A stretch of 64,000 bases of DNA from Reichenbachiella agariperforans. Lineage in GTDB: Bacteria > Bacteroidota > Bacteroidia > Cytophagales > Cyclobacteriaceae. Location: positions 88,232 to 152,231 of the forward strand of contig NZ_FRAA01000010.1 of the NCBI RefSeq assembly GCF_900142205.1, given 5' to 3'. Under the pieces are notes generated by a model. That model searched no databases and was not told where the DNA came from. It saw only the letters and a program-made list of their open reading frames with translations. The position numbers were made by a program, and so were the translations under genes. The number at the start of each line of letters is the position of its first letter. The stretch's first letter is position 1. This document shows, one piece after another, positions 1 through 9,400 of the stretch.

Positions 1-206
1 TCGAATTTCTAGTCGATTTGTACGGCTGGGACATGTTGAGCAAACATATTAGCATTAACTGTTTCAAAAACAACCAGACGATCAAGTCAAGTCTTAAATT
101 TCTCCGACGCACGCTATGGGCTCGTGAGCAAGTGGAACAACTCTACCTCCGATCACTCAAGAAAAAAGTACCGCACGTCAGTGATCGCCTTTCAAAAAAT
201 AAATAA
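1..206 (+). CDS. VF530 family protein (DUF2132), 5'-truncated by window edge
   Basis: An open frame enters from the left edge (first full codon at base 3) and ends at 206. It reads [21 protein letters not shown] and then [21 protein letters not shown]. These are the conserved blocks of the small VF530/DUF2132 family, including the YGW, INCF and [14 protein letters not shown] signatures. The family is about 70-80 residues, so only the first few residues are missing. The TTG at 18 is an internal codon, not the start. Family members are described as putative DNA-binding proteins and their cellular role is not established. The basic C-terminal tail ([17 protein letters not shown]) is an extension specific to this copy. 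Confidence 0.85.
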   Translation, partial: EFLVDLYGWDMLSKHISINCFKNNQTIKSSLKFLRRTLWAREQVEQLYLRSLKKKVPHVSDRLSKNK

Positions 207-229
207 GACGGACTGACACACTTCATCAA

Positions 230-982
230 TCAAGGGTACCAATTGAGCAACATGACTCTCACATTCGTACCAGACTCTTCTACTATTGTTTTAAAGCGCT
301 TGATGTCACTCAAACCATTTTTGCCGCGGTAGTGGTAAGGAACAACCATCCTAGGCCGAAACGCAATGACCGCATCTGCAGCTGCATCCACATCCATCGT
401 ATAGGGTAGGTTCATACAGACAAACGCCAAATCTATCTTTTTTAGCTCCCGCATTTCGTTGATATCTTCAGTATCTCCTGAGATATAAATCCGCTTCTTA
501 TCCATCGTCAGTATGTATCCGTTGCCTCGCCCCTTAGGGTGTCTTGAAGTCTCATCATCTGGTAGATTGTACATAGGAATAGCCTCTAAGTTCACACCTT
601 GAACTTCCAGCGCATCACCATTAGCCATCACAGTCACTTCCTTAAAATCCCCTCCAAGTTTCTTCGCTACGGCATCCGGTGCTATGATCGCTATATTCTC
701 TGCGCCGATAGCGCGAAGTGTCTCTATGTTGAAGTGGTCTCCATGAATATCCGTGATCAAAATTAAGCTTGGCTTAGGTAGTCCCTCGAAAGCACCAGCC
801 CCTCCATTAGGATCTGTAAAGATGACCTTGTCTCCATGCTGCAGCATCATCGTGGCATGTTGGATAGGCGTTATGGTGATCTTTCCATTAGCAGACAAAA
901 GATCCAGTGTATTGTCCTGAGCGACTATGATAGTCGAAAAACTCATTAGGCACCAAAAGAAAATGACAGGTAGGTATTTCAT
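230..982 (-). CDS. exported MBL-fold metallo-hydrolase
   Basis: The 250-residue product begins with a Sec signal peptide (about residues 1-21, ending VAQ), so it acts in the periplasm or outside. The metallo-beta-lactamase core is visible. A TDIHGDHF motif at residues 78-84 (His80, Asp82, His83) corresponds to HxHxDH with the first His replaced. A GDTED segment near residue 169 provides the bridging Asp, and a PYHYRG motif near residue 216 provides the last His. It resembles the YtkL/UPF0173 branch of metal-dependent hydrolases, whose substrates are not defined. It is a single-gene unit, reading in the same direction as the radical SAM gene upstream. Confidence 0.85.
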   Translation of the reverse strand: MKYLPVIFFWCLMSFSTIIVAQDNTLDLLSANGKITITPIQHATMMLQHGDKVIFTDPNGGAGAFEGLPKPSLILITDIHGDHFNIETLRAIGAENIAIIAPDAVAKKLGGDFKEVTVMANGDALEVQGVNLEAIPMYNLPDDETSRHPKGRGNGYILTMDKKRIYISGDTEDINEMRELKKIDLAFVCMNLPYTMDVDAAADAVIAFRPRMVVPYHYRGKNGLSDIKRFKTIVEESGTNVRVMLLNWYP

Positions 983-1019
983 GTTTTTTTAGAAAGTTAA
1001 TCAGATCGGAGCTTTCCTG

Positions 1020-2108
1020 CTAAAACAAACTCAACTGACTATCTCCTGCACGACGAAACAATGAGCTATCTAACTCTGTACGCTCACGTATCAGTCCATA
1101 CTTTTTCCTTGCTAGAACAAACATCTTGGCAATATGATCAGCATACTCCCCTTCCCCTCGCATTCGTGTTTTGAAACGGCTATCATTTAATTCTCCACCA
1201 TGGAGATCTTTGATTTGATTAAGCACCTTTTCCTTACGATCAGGATAATGCTCCTCTAGCCACTCTTCGAAAAGTTGGCCAATCACGCCGTTGAGGCGAA
1301 CGATGGTGTGGTTGAGACTCTGCGCACCATTTTCCGCTGCCTTTTCTGCGATCTTCATAATCTCGGCACTATTGATGGCAGGAATCACTGGCGCCATCAT
1401 TACTGAGACAGGCACACCGCATTCGGACAACCGCCGGACAGCATTGAACCGTAAACCAGAGGTAGACGTTCGTGGTTCGAGCTTCTCTCGCAGCTTTTCG
1501 TTGAGCGAGGTAATGGAGAGCACCACATGCACCAGATTCATCTCAGCCATCTCTTTTAGAATATCAAGATCACGCAAAATCATGGCATTTTTGGTAATAA
1601 TCCCGACAGGATTACGGTATTCCAAACAGACTTGTAGTATGCTTCGGGTAATTTCTAGTTTTCGTTCGACTGGCTGATAGCAGTCCGTATTGCCAGACAA
1701 CAGAATAGGATGTCCTGTCCAACCCTTACTATCAAACTTTTTTCTCAGGAGTGTCGCTGCATTATTTTTAACTAGGATTTTGCTCTCAAAATCACTCCCA
1801 GCACTATACCCCCAATACTCGTGAGAATTGCGCGCATAGCAATAGATGCAACCATGCTCACATCCTTGATAAGGGTTCATCGAATAACCAAAAGGCAGGT
1901 CTGGACTCGATACTTTATTGACAATGGTTTTGGGCGACACCTTCTGGAAGGTGGTTTTCTTCTTGAGTGTCTCCCCACTCAAGTGCAGATGCTCATAGAA
2001 CTCCACATCGCTTTCTACCTGCTGTGCAGTATATTGATTAGTAGGATTGCTTTGTGCGCCTCTTCCGTGATTTTGATCTAGCATAGCATTTTTGAATCTG
2101 GAATTCAA
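1020..2108 (-). CDS. PA0069 family radical SAM protein
   Basis: This 362-residue protein has the radical SAM cluster motif CEHGCIYC (Cys83, Cys87, Cys90) inside the family hallmark MNPYQGCEHGCIYCYARNSHEYWG. It has the extended N-terminus and the C-terminal region (LHGGELNDSRF, RMRGEGEYA) typical of PA0069 proteins. These are relatives of spore photoproduct lyase and are often labelled DNA repair photolyase-like. The Cys triplet binds a [4Fe-4S] cluster that cleaves S-adenosylmethionine. The substrate is unknown. Length and start fit the family, and nothing in the neighbourhood suggests a partner. Confidence 0.9.
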   Translation of the reverse strand: MNSRFKNAMLDQNHGRGAQSNPTNQYTAQQVESDVEFYEHLHLSGETLKKKTTFQKVSPKTIVNKVSSPDLPFGYSMNPYQGCEHGCIYCYARNSHEYWGYSAGSDFESKILVKNNAATLLRKKFDSKGWTGHPILLSGNTDCYQPVERKLEITRSILQVCLEYRNPVGIITKNAMILRDLDILKEMAEMNLVHVVLSITSLNEKLREKLEPRTSTSGLRFNAVRRLSECGVPVSVMMAPVIPAINSAEIMKIAEKAAENGAQSLNHTIVRLNGVIGQLFEEWLEEHYPDRKEKVLNQIKDLHGGELNDSRFKTRMRGEGEYADHIAKMFVLARKKYGLIRERTELDSSLFRRAGDSQLSLF

Positions 2109-2147
2109 AAATGCTAATTATTTTAGTTTAATCTAAATATTATAGTG

Positions 2148-3482
2148 TCAATCTTCAGATCTTTCAATTAATTTCTGATCCATCGTCTTGGCTGTCTTTG
2201 CTCCTAGCTTTTTCATTTTCTCTGCTCGGCTCACTAGGTTCCCTGTCCCTTCATAGAGTTTCTTAGCAGATTCTTGGTAAACCTTTTGCGTCAGATCTAT
2301 CTGACGACCGATTCCTTTGATATCCTCCACAAAAGCCACGAATTTATCATAGAGTGCACCACCCTGACGAGCGATCTCTATAGCGTTTCGGTTCTGGTAC
2401 TCCTGCTTCCAGATACTAGCAATCGTCCGCAGCGTAGCAATCAACGTCGCTGGACTTACGATCACGATATTCTTGGCATATGCATCGTTGAACAACTCCG
2501 GATCATGCTGCACTGCGATCGAAAATGCAGGTTCCACAGGGATGAACATCAGTACAAAATCCAAGCCCTCCACACCATAGAGGTTTTGATAGTTCTTCTC
2601 ACTCAGGCCTTTGATATGAGCGCGTAGAGAGAGTAAATGCGCTTTGATGTACGACTCACGCTCTGCTTTGTCATCAGTGTTGGTAAATCGCTCATAGGCA
2701 ATCAGCGACACCTTAGAGTCTACGATCACACTCTTGGCATCTGGTAAATTGACCACCACATCTGGCTGGTAACGGTTCCCTTCTTCGTCTTTTAGGGAGA
2801 GTTGAATAAAATACTCTCGCCCTTTTTCCAACCCTGACTTTTCGAGGATACTTTCGAGGATAAACTCGCCCCAATTACCTTGCGCTTTGGTATCTCCTTT
2901 GAGAGCTTTAACTAGGTTTTCGGCTTCTTTGGTGATCTTCTGGTTCAGCTCTTTGAATCCAGCGATCTGCTCTTTAAGTGCCGAATTGCGTTCGATACTT
3001 TCTTTGTTGGTCTGCTCAACCTTACGTTCGAACTCCACGATCTTGTCCCCTAGCGGCTTGAGCAATTCACCCACCTGCAGTTTGTTCTGATCGGTAAATT
3101 TCTTGCTCTTTTCTTCAAAGATTTCATTGGCCAGGTTTTTAAACTCTGCGGAGAACTTCTCACGAATTTGGTTCAACTCGTCTTTTTGTGTCTTGAGGGT
3201 TTCTTGCAAGTTTTTATAATCTGCCCCCAGTCGAGCATACTGATTGTTGAGATGCATGGCCTTGTCTCGTTCGCTACGTAACTCAGTATTGATGGATATG
3301 ATGTCTTTGCCCAAGGATACAGAACGCTCTTTCTCAGCGGTGAGCTGATATTCTAGTTCTTTTAACCTGAACTGATCCTTATTATTCTCTTCGGATTGAA
3401 ACTTGGATTTGGCAAAAAGCCAAGTAATCACACTGCCCAAAAACAAGCCCGTCAATAGATAAATAAAATGATACGTTTCCAT
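2148..3482 (-). CDS. rmuC: DNA recombination protein RmuC
   Basis: The 444-residue product has an N-terminal membrane segment (about residues 5-23) and a long coiled coil (about 30-190). The RmuC domain follows from about residue 195, with the recognisable stretch LKGDTKAQGNWGE followed by YQPDVVVNLPDAKSVIVDSKVSL. This region carries the predicted endonuclease-like PD-(D/E)xK residues of the family. RmuC limits DNA inversions at short inverted repeats in E. coli and is thought to act as a membrane-tethered nuclease. Size and domain order are normal. It appears to be transcribed alone, 40 bp upstream of the radical SAM gene in the same direction. Confidence 0.92.
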   Translation of the reverse strand: METYHFIYLLTGLFLGSVITWLFAKSKFQSEENNKDQFRLKELEYQLTAEKERSVSLGKDIISINTELRSERDKAMHLNNQYARLGADYKNLQETLKTQKDELNQIREKFSAEFKNLANEIFEEKSKKFTDQNKLQVGELLKPLGDKIVEFERKVEQTNKESIERNSALKEQIAGFKELNQKITKEAENLVKALKGDTKAQGNWGEFILESILEKSGLEKGREYFIQLSLKDEEGNRYQPDVVVNLPDAKSVIVDSKVSLIAYERFTNTDDKAERESYIKAHLLSLRAHIKGLSEKNYQNLYGVEGLDFVLMFIPVEPAFSIAVQHDPELFNDAYAKNIVIVSPATLIATLRTIASIWKQEYQNRNAIEIARQGGALYDKFVAFVEDIKGIGRQIDLTQKVYQESAKKLYEGTGNLVSRAEKMKKLGAKTAKTMDQKLIERSED

Positions 3483-3565
3483 GAAACAAATCTAGATCAA
3501 GCCATGCACTTTGGTCAAGAGCCCCCAGAGTTTCTTTTGAACCAAATCAACCTACTAAGCCAAAA

Positions 3566-3898
3566 TCAGGCATCATAGTTATCATTCTCGGATAGGTAGT
3601 CAACATCTGAATACTTGTCCTCATAGTCATCTCTAATGTCCTCTTTGAGATAGCCATCTTCATCATAGTCACTGTCATCGGCTATGATCTGCTCAGCCTC
3701 ATGGGCAGACATACGGATGAGGTAGATTTTAGTATCTGTCTCAAAACGGATCGCACTGGTGCGTGCGCCGTCCTTGTTGGTATATTGAAACAAAAACTGG
3801 CTGTACCCCTCTGGATATACAAGTTTCATCTGCTCCTTTATCTCCTCACTTAACTTGCTGTAATCTTGCGATACTCTTACTTTTTCGTTGTTTTCCAT
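3566..3898 (-). CDS. small acidic protein of unknown function
   Basis: The 110-residue protein is not assigned to a named family. It has no signal peptide or membrane segment. The first half is mixed in charge (KLSEEIKEQMKLVYPEGYSQFLFQYTNKDG) and looks folded. The last 40 residues are dominated by Asp, Glu and Tyr (DDSDYDEDGYLKEDIRDDYEDKYSDVDYL), which suggests an acidic, possibly disordered or cation-binding tail. It lies between rmuC and an AT-rich 200-bp spacer. The codon pattern and ordinary amino-acid composition make it a likely real gene. Confidence 0.7.
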   Translation of the reverse strand: MENNEKVRVSQDYSKLSEEIKEQMKLVYPEGYSQFLFQYTNKDGARTSAIRFETDTKIYLIRMSAHEAEQIIADDSDYDEDGYLKEDIRDDYEDKYSDVDYLSENDNYDA

Positions 3899-4100
3899 GG
3901 TACCTTCTTTCTATTCCAAGCCCAAATTGAAGTCTGTTTTTCTATTCGAATAAAGATCGAAAAAATCACTTTTTTACCAAGTAATATGAAAAATAATTTC
4001 ACGCAGAAAAAGAAAAAATATTGAAAGCTACCAGCTAAAATATAGACCGAACTGGAATATGATTTTATCATACCAAATCAAGACCAAAACCTAGACAGTG
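3899..4100. other. AT-rich spacer
   Basis: This 200-bp spacer separates the acidic protein gene from the CPBP protease gene, both on the minus strand. It is rich in A/T runs and probably carries the promoter of the acidic protein. I found no clear TAnnTTTG element, hairpin or repeat. A short frame that reads through it is Phe/Lys-rich and does not look coding. Confidence 0.4.
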
Positions 4101-5054
4101 CTAGTTATTATAAATCTTCTGTAATCCCGCAAAGAGTTCCATGAACCAAGCCAACGCAACATGCAATACGACTCCTCCCCAAATATGGCGTGAATAATAA
4201 GCCAATATTCCAATCAAATAGCCTCCGAATGCCGAGCTGACACACTCAGATATAGGCTTACCAAAATGCAAGAACACATACGGCCCTACCATCGCTAATA
4301 CTGCATAACCTCCCAAAACACGTGCAAAACCAATAACCAAAAAACCACGAAAGAAAAACTCAACGCCCAAAAAGCTCAATCCATAAACACTCTCATAGAT
4401 CAGAACTGCTACCCACTCAGCCAGTCCATGGTGTGAGGCAAAATGATCACCTCCTGTCCTAGCATAGCGTGGGTAATAATTCGTCAGATCCCCCATGAAA
4501 GAAGCTACCGCAATCCCGACAAAGACGACCAGAATCAGCACCGCATAGGGTCGAAAATCAAAGGGCTTAAAATTCAACCCATACCAACTCCTTTGATCAT
4601 CCCGGTGACGCTCATACAAATAGTAGAATAGCAGTATTGGCAGGACCGTCAATACAATGGGACGCAGCTTGACCAGTACTCGTCGGATATATTTGGCATC
4701 CACATACTGTAAATCCTCGGTCAAATAATCCTGAAGTGTAAAAGAACGCTGACACGAAATCACCAAAAAACCAAAGACAAAAAGCAACCAAAATTCTCCA
4801 GAGTACAACCAACTGCGCTGCAACCCAAAAAAGTAGAGCATCGCACACGTCACCAAAAATGGAAAGCCCATCAGCGCAAAGTACATCGGCCAGCGCCAAA
4901 ACGAACCATAATAGCTATCCACAATCCCGTTCTCAAAATTGTAACTATAGTTGACCACAATACAAACCGCTAAAAAAACCGCTATACTCAGATAGACTTT
5001 GAGATGAAAATACGCTGCGAGATAACTACGGATATAAAACTGGAGCTGCTTCAT
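4101..5054 (-). CDS. CPBP family intramembrane endopeptidase
   Basis: The 317-residue polytopic protein has about eight hydrophobic segments. The CPBP/ABI (CAAX protease and bacteriocin-processing) signature is seen as VEFFFRGF, which matches the EExxxR motif with the first Glu replaced by Val. The second conserved region FLHFGKP supplies the FxxxH-type histidine, and HVALAWFME contributes the last conserved block. The family comprises membrane glutamic endopeptidases that act within the bilayer. The substrate is unknown here, and no bacteriocin or CAAX gene lies nearby. Loss of the first Glu is common in Bacteroidota members. Confidence 0.8.
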   Translation of the reverse strand: MKQLQFYIRSYLAAYFHLKVYLSIAVFLAVCIVVNYSYNFENGIVDSYYGSFWRWPMYFALMGFPFLVTCAMLYFFGLQRSWLYSGEFWLLFVFGFLVISCQRSFTLQDYLTEDLQYVDAKYIRRVLVKLRPIVLTVLPILLFYYLYERHRDDQRSWYGLNFKPFDFRPYAVLILVVFVGIAVASFMGDLTNYYPRYARTGGDHFASHHGLAEWVAVLIYESVYGLSFLGVEFFFRGFLVIGFARVLGGYAVLAMVGPYVFLHFGKPISECVSSAFGGYLIGILAYYSRHIWGGVVLHVALAWFMELFAGLQKIYNN

Positions 5055-5117
5055 AAATACAGGGGCATAAAAAAATCAGCCTCTGTGGGCTGATTCGATT
5101 ACATAGGAATGAACCTT

Positions 5118-5606
5118 TTATTCGCTCTTCGAGAAACTAGAAAAAAGCTCAATCGCATCTTCGATCACATCTGCTTTATCTTCCTCAAATGCCACAAATG
5201 CATAAAAATTATTGTCAGAATTGGGATCGATGAGACCCAATACGATATACATCAATCCATCCTTTTCGCCTGTAATGAAACCACCACTCATTTCTTCAAA
5301 CTCAATCAACTCCAACTCATCAATCTCACTGAGGTTCAAATCCGTCTCTGCCATCTTCACTACGAACCCCGCTAGGTCGTTAGCCTCCAACTGCTCGTCC
5401 TGATACGGATACAGCGCAAAGCGAATCCCCTCACCAGTGGCCTCCAAAGCATCCGAAGTATTGGTCGTCACTTCAAAATCCGAAGGCAACTCAAAATCCA
5501 AATTATAATAGGGCCAACTATACTGAACCCATCCTTCTTGGGCTGTAGCAGTCTGGTAAAACGCTGATAAAATGAGAGTCAATGACAGCAGTGCAAACCG
5601 TTTCAT
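5118..5606 (-). CDS. exported protein of unknown function
   Basis: The 162-residue product starts with a signal peptide (about residues 1-22, ending TATAQ). The mature part begins WVQYSWPYYNLDFELPSDFEVTTNTSDALEATGEGIRFALYPY, which resembles the PsbP/DcrB-like alpha-beta fold found in many exported Bacteroidota proteins. That resemblance is an inference from pattern only. The C-terminus is acidic and helical (EEDKADVIEDAIELFSSFS). It stands alone between the CPBP gene and the divergent histidine kinase. Confidence 0.7.
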   Translation of the reverse strand: MKRFALLSLTLILSAFYQTATAQEGWVQYSWPYYNLDFELPSDFEVTTNTSDALEATGEGIRFALYPYQDEQLEANDLAGFVVKMAETDLNLSEIDELELIEFEEMSGGFITGEKDGLMYIVLGLIDPNSDNNFYAFVAFEEDKADVIEDAIELFSSFSKSE

Positions 5607-5714
5607 ACGATGTAGTTTTGTTTTTCAGCTAATATATGTACAATCCGACCTAGGCGCAATTTTCAATATGATTTAAAATACCTATCTTATCTTCCTAATA
5701 ATCCGACATTCCCT

Positions 5715-8201
5715 GTGAGTAGACTTTTAATTAAATGGTTGCTAATTGTGCTCCTGCTACTGGGCTGCTATGCTGCTCCAGCACAGCGCCCTGCTGAATT
5801 AGGCCAAATTTTAGACGGTAATCAGTCAATACACACCTACCTAACAGTCTACTCGGACAGCAGCAAAGCTCTCGGTATAGATGACATACTACAGCCTCTC
5901 TATCAACAGCAGTTTTCCGTACCGACTCACCTAGCTTATGAGCAAGCCCACTGGGGCAAGATCAGTATCAGAAATGAACACAAAAAGGTAAAATTCTACT
6001 TTCTCTATGTAGGGCAGAATGATTACATAGACGCCTACTATGTCCGCAATGGAGAAGTTGTAAATCACGTCAAAAGTGGATACCTCTATGCTGGCAATGA
6101 GAAATATCTAGAAAAAGGCTCCTATTACATCCCCATAGAGATCGGACCTGAAACCACCCAAGACCTCTACATCAGAATCGAGGAGTCGCTACACCACGAC
6201 CCTGATTTTGATCTACAGCTATACTCCAGTGATGGGTGGACCAAAAAAATCATCAACAAACAAGTCTCCGACCTCATCTTTCAGGCCATCTTTTGGGTCA
6301 TGTTACTCTACAACTTGTTTTTGTACTTCAATACACGCATTAGATCCTACCTAGACTACTCCCTTTATTTGTTTACTGTCTCTACTTCCTACCTTTTTTT
6401 ATCAGGACTGCTTAGAGAGATCGTACTACAAAACACCCCTGAGATGACGCCATATTTCATGCCCATCATCAGTCTGACACTTTTTATGTATTGGCGATTT
6501 GTACTTCATTTTCTGGATTTCAAACACAAATTCCCCAACTTCCTAAAGTACCTACAGCCATTCATGAATCTCAACGGTGTACTGGCAATCCTGCTACTGA
6601 TTTATCTTGCTGTCACCATGGAGCTCAAACTCCCAGTACTGATCATGCGCTATCAGATCATACTGAATGTCATAACAATTTTCGCACTCATCTATCTACT
6701 ACGAGGTTCCAAGTTCCCTCTCAATAAATACTTTATTGTCGGAACTTTTCTACTTATGACTTTTTCTTTAGTAGAAGCCATCACATGGGATCCCAATATC
6801 TCCACAGCTATCCTCGTCAAATATGGCATACTCTTCGAGATGATCGTGTTTTCTGTGGGACTATCCCAAAAGAAAAAAATCATAGACGAAGAACGAGCCA
6901 TCAAACTAAAACAAGAGATACAGCAGTTCAAAAACAACGAAACCCTCGCTCAGTGGCAAAAGGAAGAATTAGAAAAAATCATAGATAGCCGTACCGAAAA
7001 ACTCAACCAAAAAAACGAAGTACTCAAAGAAGCATTTCGCAGAGCAGAAGAGGCCGCCAATGCCAAATCTGAATTTCTCTCCATCATGAGTCATGAGATT
7101 CGCACGCCGATGAATGCCGTAATCGGCACGATTCACCTGCTGCTCTCCGAAAACCCAAAAAAATCACAAATGGACAACCTGAAAACGCTCAAGTTCTCCG
7201 CCGAAAACCTCCTTATTTTGATCAACGACATATTAGACTATAGCAAAGTTGAAGCTGGAAAAATCAAATTGGAAAGCATACCTTTTGACATCCGTGAACT
7301 CACCAAAGGAATAGGCAATGCCCATGAGATCAAAGCTGCGGACAATGGCATCACCTTTAGTATCCTCATCGATCACAAAATCCCATCGTCTCTCCAAGGC
7401 GATCCCGCTCGCATCTCCCAAATCCTCAACAACCTGATCGGCAATGCCATCAAATTCACTCCAAAAGGAGAAGTAAGACTCCTAATCAATCTAAAAGAAA
7501 GGAAGAGAAACAAAGTCAAACTACAATTTGCCGTAGAAGATACAGGCATCGGAATATCCAAAGACAAGCTAGAGATTATCTTCGAACGATTCACGCAGGC
7601 ACATGCCGACACAGCTCGTAAATTTGGAGGAACAGGACTAGGCCTAGCGATCACCAAACGTCTACTCGCCCTATTCGAGAGTCAAATCTATGTCGAAAGC
7701 GAGCAGGGACAAGGAACCAAATTCTTCTTCACGCTAGAGCTAGCAGAAGCGACCAGCCCTACAACCATCGTCGACATAGATCCAAAAGACCTCACGCCTT
7801 ACGTCAAAGACAAACGAGTCCTCATCGTCGACGACAATGAAATCAACCTGCTCATGGCAGAAAAATTCGTCACCAAATGGGGTATGCTATGCACTTCCGT
7901 CAGATCTGGTCAGGCAGCTATCGCTGCGTTATTCGACCAAGACTTTGATCTAATCCTACTTGATCTACAGATGCCCGAGATGGATGGCTATGAAACTGCT
8001 CGCACCATCCGTGCACTAGAGAATGAAGCGCTCAGCAGCATCCCTATCATCGCTATATCTGCAGACACGATAGACAATGTCCAACAAAGCGTTTTCCAGT
8101 CTGGAATAAATGACTTTATATCCAAGCCCTTTAACCCTCCAGACCTACTCTCACGCATCCATCAACACACCTCAGAGATAAAAAAAACTAACAAGGCCTA
8201 A
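5715..8201 (+). CDS. hybrid histidine kinase/response regulator with 7TMR-DISM sensor
   Basis: The 828-residue product starts with GTG. Residues 1-23 form a signal peptide. Residues about 40-180 match the extracellular 7TMR-DISM ligand-binding domain, and about 190-390 form seven membrane helices. A coiled-coil linker follows. The kinase has an H box SHEIRTP with phosphoacceptor His460, an N box (NNLIGNAIKF), and G boxes (DTGIGIS, GGTGLGLAI). A C-terminal receiver domain begins VLIVDDNEIN, has the phosphoacceptor Asp750 in LDLQMPEMDG, and ends with the conserved Lys in FISKPF. No HPt or DNA-binding output domain is present. The protein probably senses a carbohydrate-like or other periplasmic ligand and passes phosphate to a partner elsewhere. 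Confidence 0.93.
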   Translation: MSRLLIKWLLIVLLLLGCYAAPAQRPAELGQILDGNQSIHTYLTVYSDSSKALGIDDILQPLYQQQFSVPTHLAYEQAHWGKISIRNEHKKVKFYFLYVGQNDYIDAYYVRNGEVVNHVKSGYLYAGNEKYLEKGSYYIPIEIGPETTQDLYIRIEESLHHDPDFDLQLYSSDGWTKKIINKQVSDLIFQAIFWVMLLYNLFLYFNTRIRSYLDYSLYLFTVSTSYLFLSGLLREIVLQNTPEMTPYFMPIISLTLFMYWRFVLHFLDFKHKFPNFLKYLQPFMNLNGVLAILLLIYLAVTMELKLPVLIMRYQIILNVITIFALIYLLRGSKFPLNKYFIVGTFLLMTFSLVEAITWDPNISTAILVKYGILFEMIVFSVGLSQKKKIIDEERAIKLKQEIQQFKNNETLAQWQKEELEKIIDSRTEKLNQKNEVLKEAFRRAEEAANAKSEFLSIMSHEIRTPMNAVIGTIHLLLSENPKKSQMDNLKTLKFSAENLLILINDILDYSKVEAGKIKLESIPFDIRELTKGIGNAHEIKAADNGITFSILIDHKIPSSLQGDPARISQILNNLIGNAIKFTPKGEVRLLINLKERKRNKVKLQFAVEDTGIGISKDKLEIIFERFTQAHADTARKFGGTGLGLAITKRLLALFESQIYVESEQGQGTKFFFTLELAEATSPTTIVDIDPKDLTPYVKDKRVLIVDDNEINLLMAEKFVTKWGMLCTSVRSGQAAIAALFDQDFDLILLDLQMPEMDGYETARTIRALENEALSSIPIIAISADTIDNVQQSVFQSGINDFISKPFNPPDLLSRIHQHTSEIKKTNKA

Positions 8202-8277
8202 TTGCACCTATATTCTTCAAATGCCTTTGAAGCTATTTCGAATTAGTTAATTTTATCCATCGACTAAAGTAGCAACC

Positions 8278-9162
8278 GTGAAGCACAGTATTGAGAACGA
8301 AAAATTCAGAGTGGAGGTAAAAGAAGCAGGTGCAGAACTCTGTAGTATCAAGTCGCTGACCAGCGACAAAGAATATATATGGCAAGCAGATCCAGAGATA
8401 TGGGGCAGTTCGGCTCCCGTACTATTCCCCAATATCGGCGCGCTCAAAGAGGGCTGTTACAAGTTCGAAGGAGAGACCTATCAGCTCCCAAAACATGGCA
8501 TCATCCGTAACAATCCAAAGGTAAAACTCGCCAACCATACGCCTAGCAGAATGTCTTTTATGCTGACTCATGACGAAGACACTCTGAAACAATATCCATT
8601 TGAATTTGAATTCAAAATCAACTTTCTTCTGATGGATAATAAACTACAGGTGTTTCACGAAATCACGAACATAGGCAGGAACCCGATGTACTTTTCCCTA
8701 GGAGGACATCCAGCTTTCAACTGTATTTGGGAAGAAGAGGAGACGCTGGCAGACTACTATATAGAGTTCGAAAAGAAAGAAACTGCTGGTATATCGGTTC
8801 TCTCCGATCGAGGGTTGTTATTGAAAGAAGAGATTCCATTTTTGGTCAATACCAACAAGATTCCATTGACCAAAAACCTATTTGATAACGACGCTCTTAT
8901 TTTCACTGATTTGCACTCCTCAGAGGTTAGTCTCAAGTCTAAAAAGAACAAGACGCAGATCAAGATGAACTATCAAGATTTTCCATTTTTAGGAATCTGG
9001 TCTAAGCCCAACGCTCCCTATGTGTGCCTAGAGCCATGGAACGGACTGGCAGATTATGAAGACTCTAATCAGGAGTGGCTAGCCAAAATTGGAAATCACA
9101 AGCTTATGCCTGGCAATACCTACTATGCGTCATATCAAATTCAAGTTATAGAGCCTAAATAA
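8278..9162 (+). CDS. aldose 1-epimerase family protein
   Basis: The 294-residue protein starts with GTG. It shows the galactose mutarotase-like beta-sandwich hallmarks: early GAELCSIKS, then PVLFPNIGALKEG with the conserved Asn, KHGIIRN, and the catalytic-type His144 in SLGGHPAFN. PYVCLEPWNGLAD near the end supplies the conserved Glu region. It is closest to the LacX/YeaD-like branch, which acts on hexose anomers or hexose-6-phosphates. There is no signal peptide, so it is cytoplasmic. It is 76 bp after the kinase gene and 7 bp before the next small gene. Confidence 0.87.
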   Translation: MKHSIENEKFRVEVKEAGAELCSIKSLTSDKEYIWQADPEIWGSSAPVLFPNIGALKEGCYKFEGETYQLPKHGIIRNNPKVKLANHTPSRMSFMLTHDEDTLKQYPFEFEFKINFLLMDNKLQVFHEITNIGRNPMYFSLGGHPAFNCIWEEEETLADYYIEFEKKETAGISVLSDRGLLLKEEIPFLVNTNKIPLTKNLFDNDALIFTDLHSSEVSLKSKKNKTQIKMNYQDFPFLGIWSKPNAPYVCLEPWNGLADYEDSNQEWLAKIGNHKLMPGNTYYASYQIQVIEPK

Positions 9163-9169
9163 CATCATC

Positions 9170-9391
9170 ATGGGTAAGAATATTCTATTAGCTACACTAC
9201 TGCTTGTATCTGTGTTTTTTGGTTTTATCTCCAACAGCCGATCCAAAGAAGCCAAACGCCAAGCCGAAACCGCACAAGCCAATCTGGAACTGGCCGAAGC
9301 AATGACAAAAAAAGCTCTCGAAGAGGCTAGAACTGCAACTGAAAAGGCGGAGAAAACACTCCTTCTTCTCAAGGAGTGCCAAAACAAATAG
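9170..9391 (+). CDS. small membrane-anchored coiled-coil protein
   Basis: The 73-residue product has an N-terminal hydrophobic segment (about residues 4-20) followed by a continuous charged helix rich in Ala, Glu and Lys (residues about 25-66). That helix would form a coiled coil exposed on one face of the membrane. It begins 7 bp after the epimerase stop and is probably co-transcribed with it. No family is recognised. An opposite-strand frame of similar length is less plausible, because the plus frame has a clean signal-anchor and heptad pattern. Confidence 0.55.
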   Translation: MGKNILLATLLLVSVFFGFISNSRSKEAKRQAETAQANLELAEAMTKKALEEARTATEKAEKTLLLLKECQNK

Positions 9392-9400
9392 TCCAAAAAA

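Noticed and set aside
3877..4071. Minus-strand 64-codon frame upstream of the acidic protein gene
   Set aside because: It is Phe/Lys-rich, arises from AT-rich DNA and overlaps the start of the downstream gene.
9130..9396. Minus-strand 88-codon frame opposite the small coiled-coil gene
   Set aside because: It is Ser/Ala-rich shadow coding; the plus-strand frame has a clear membrane segment and heptads and follows the epimerase gene closely.
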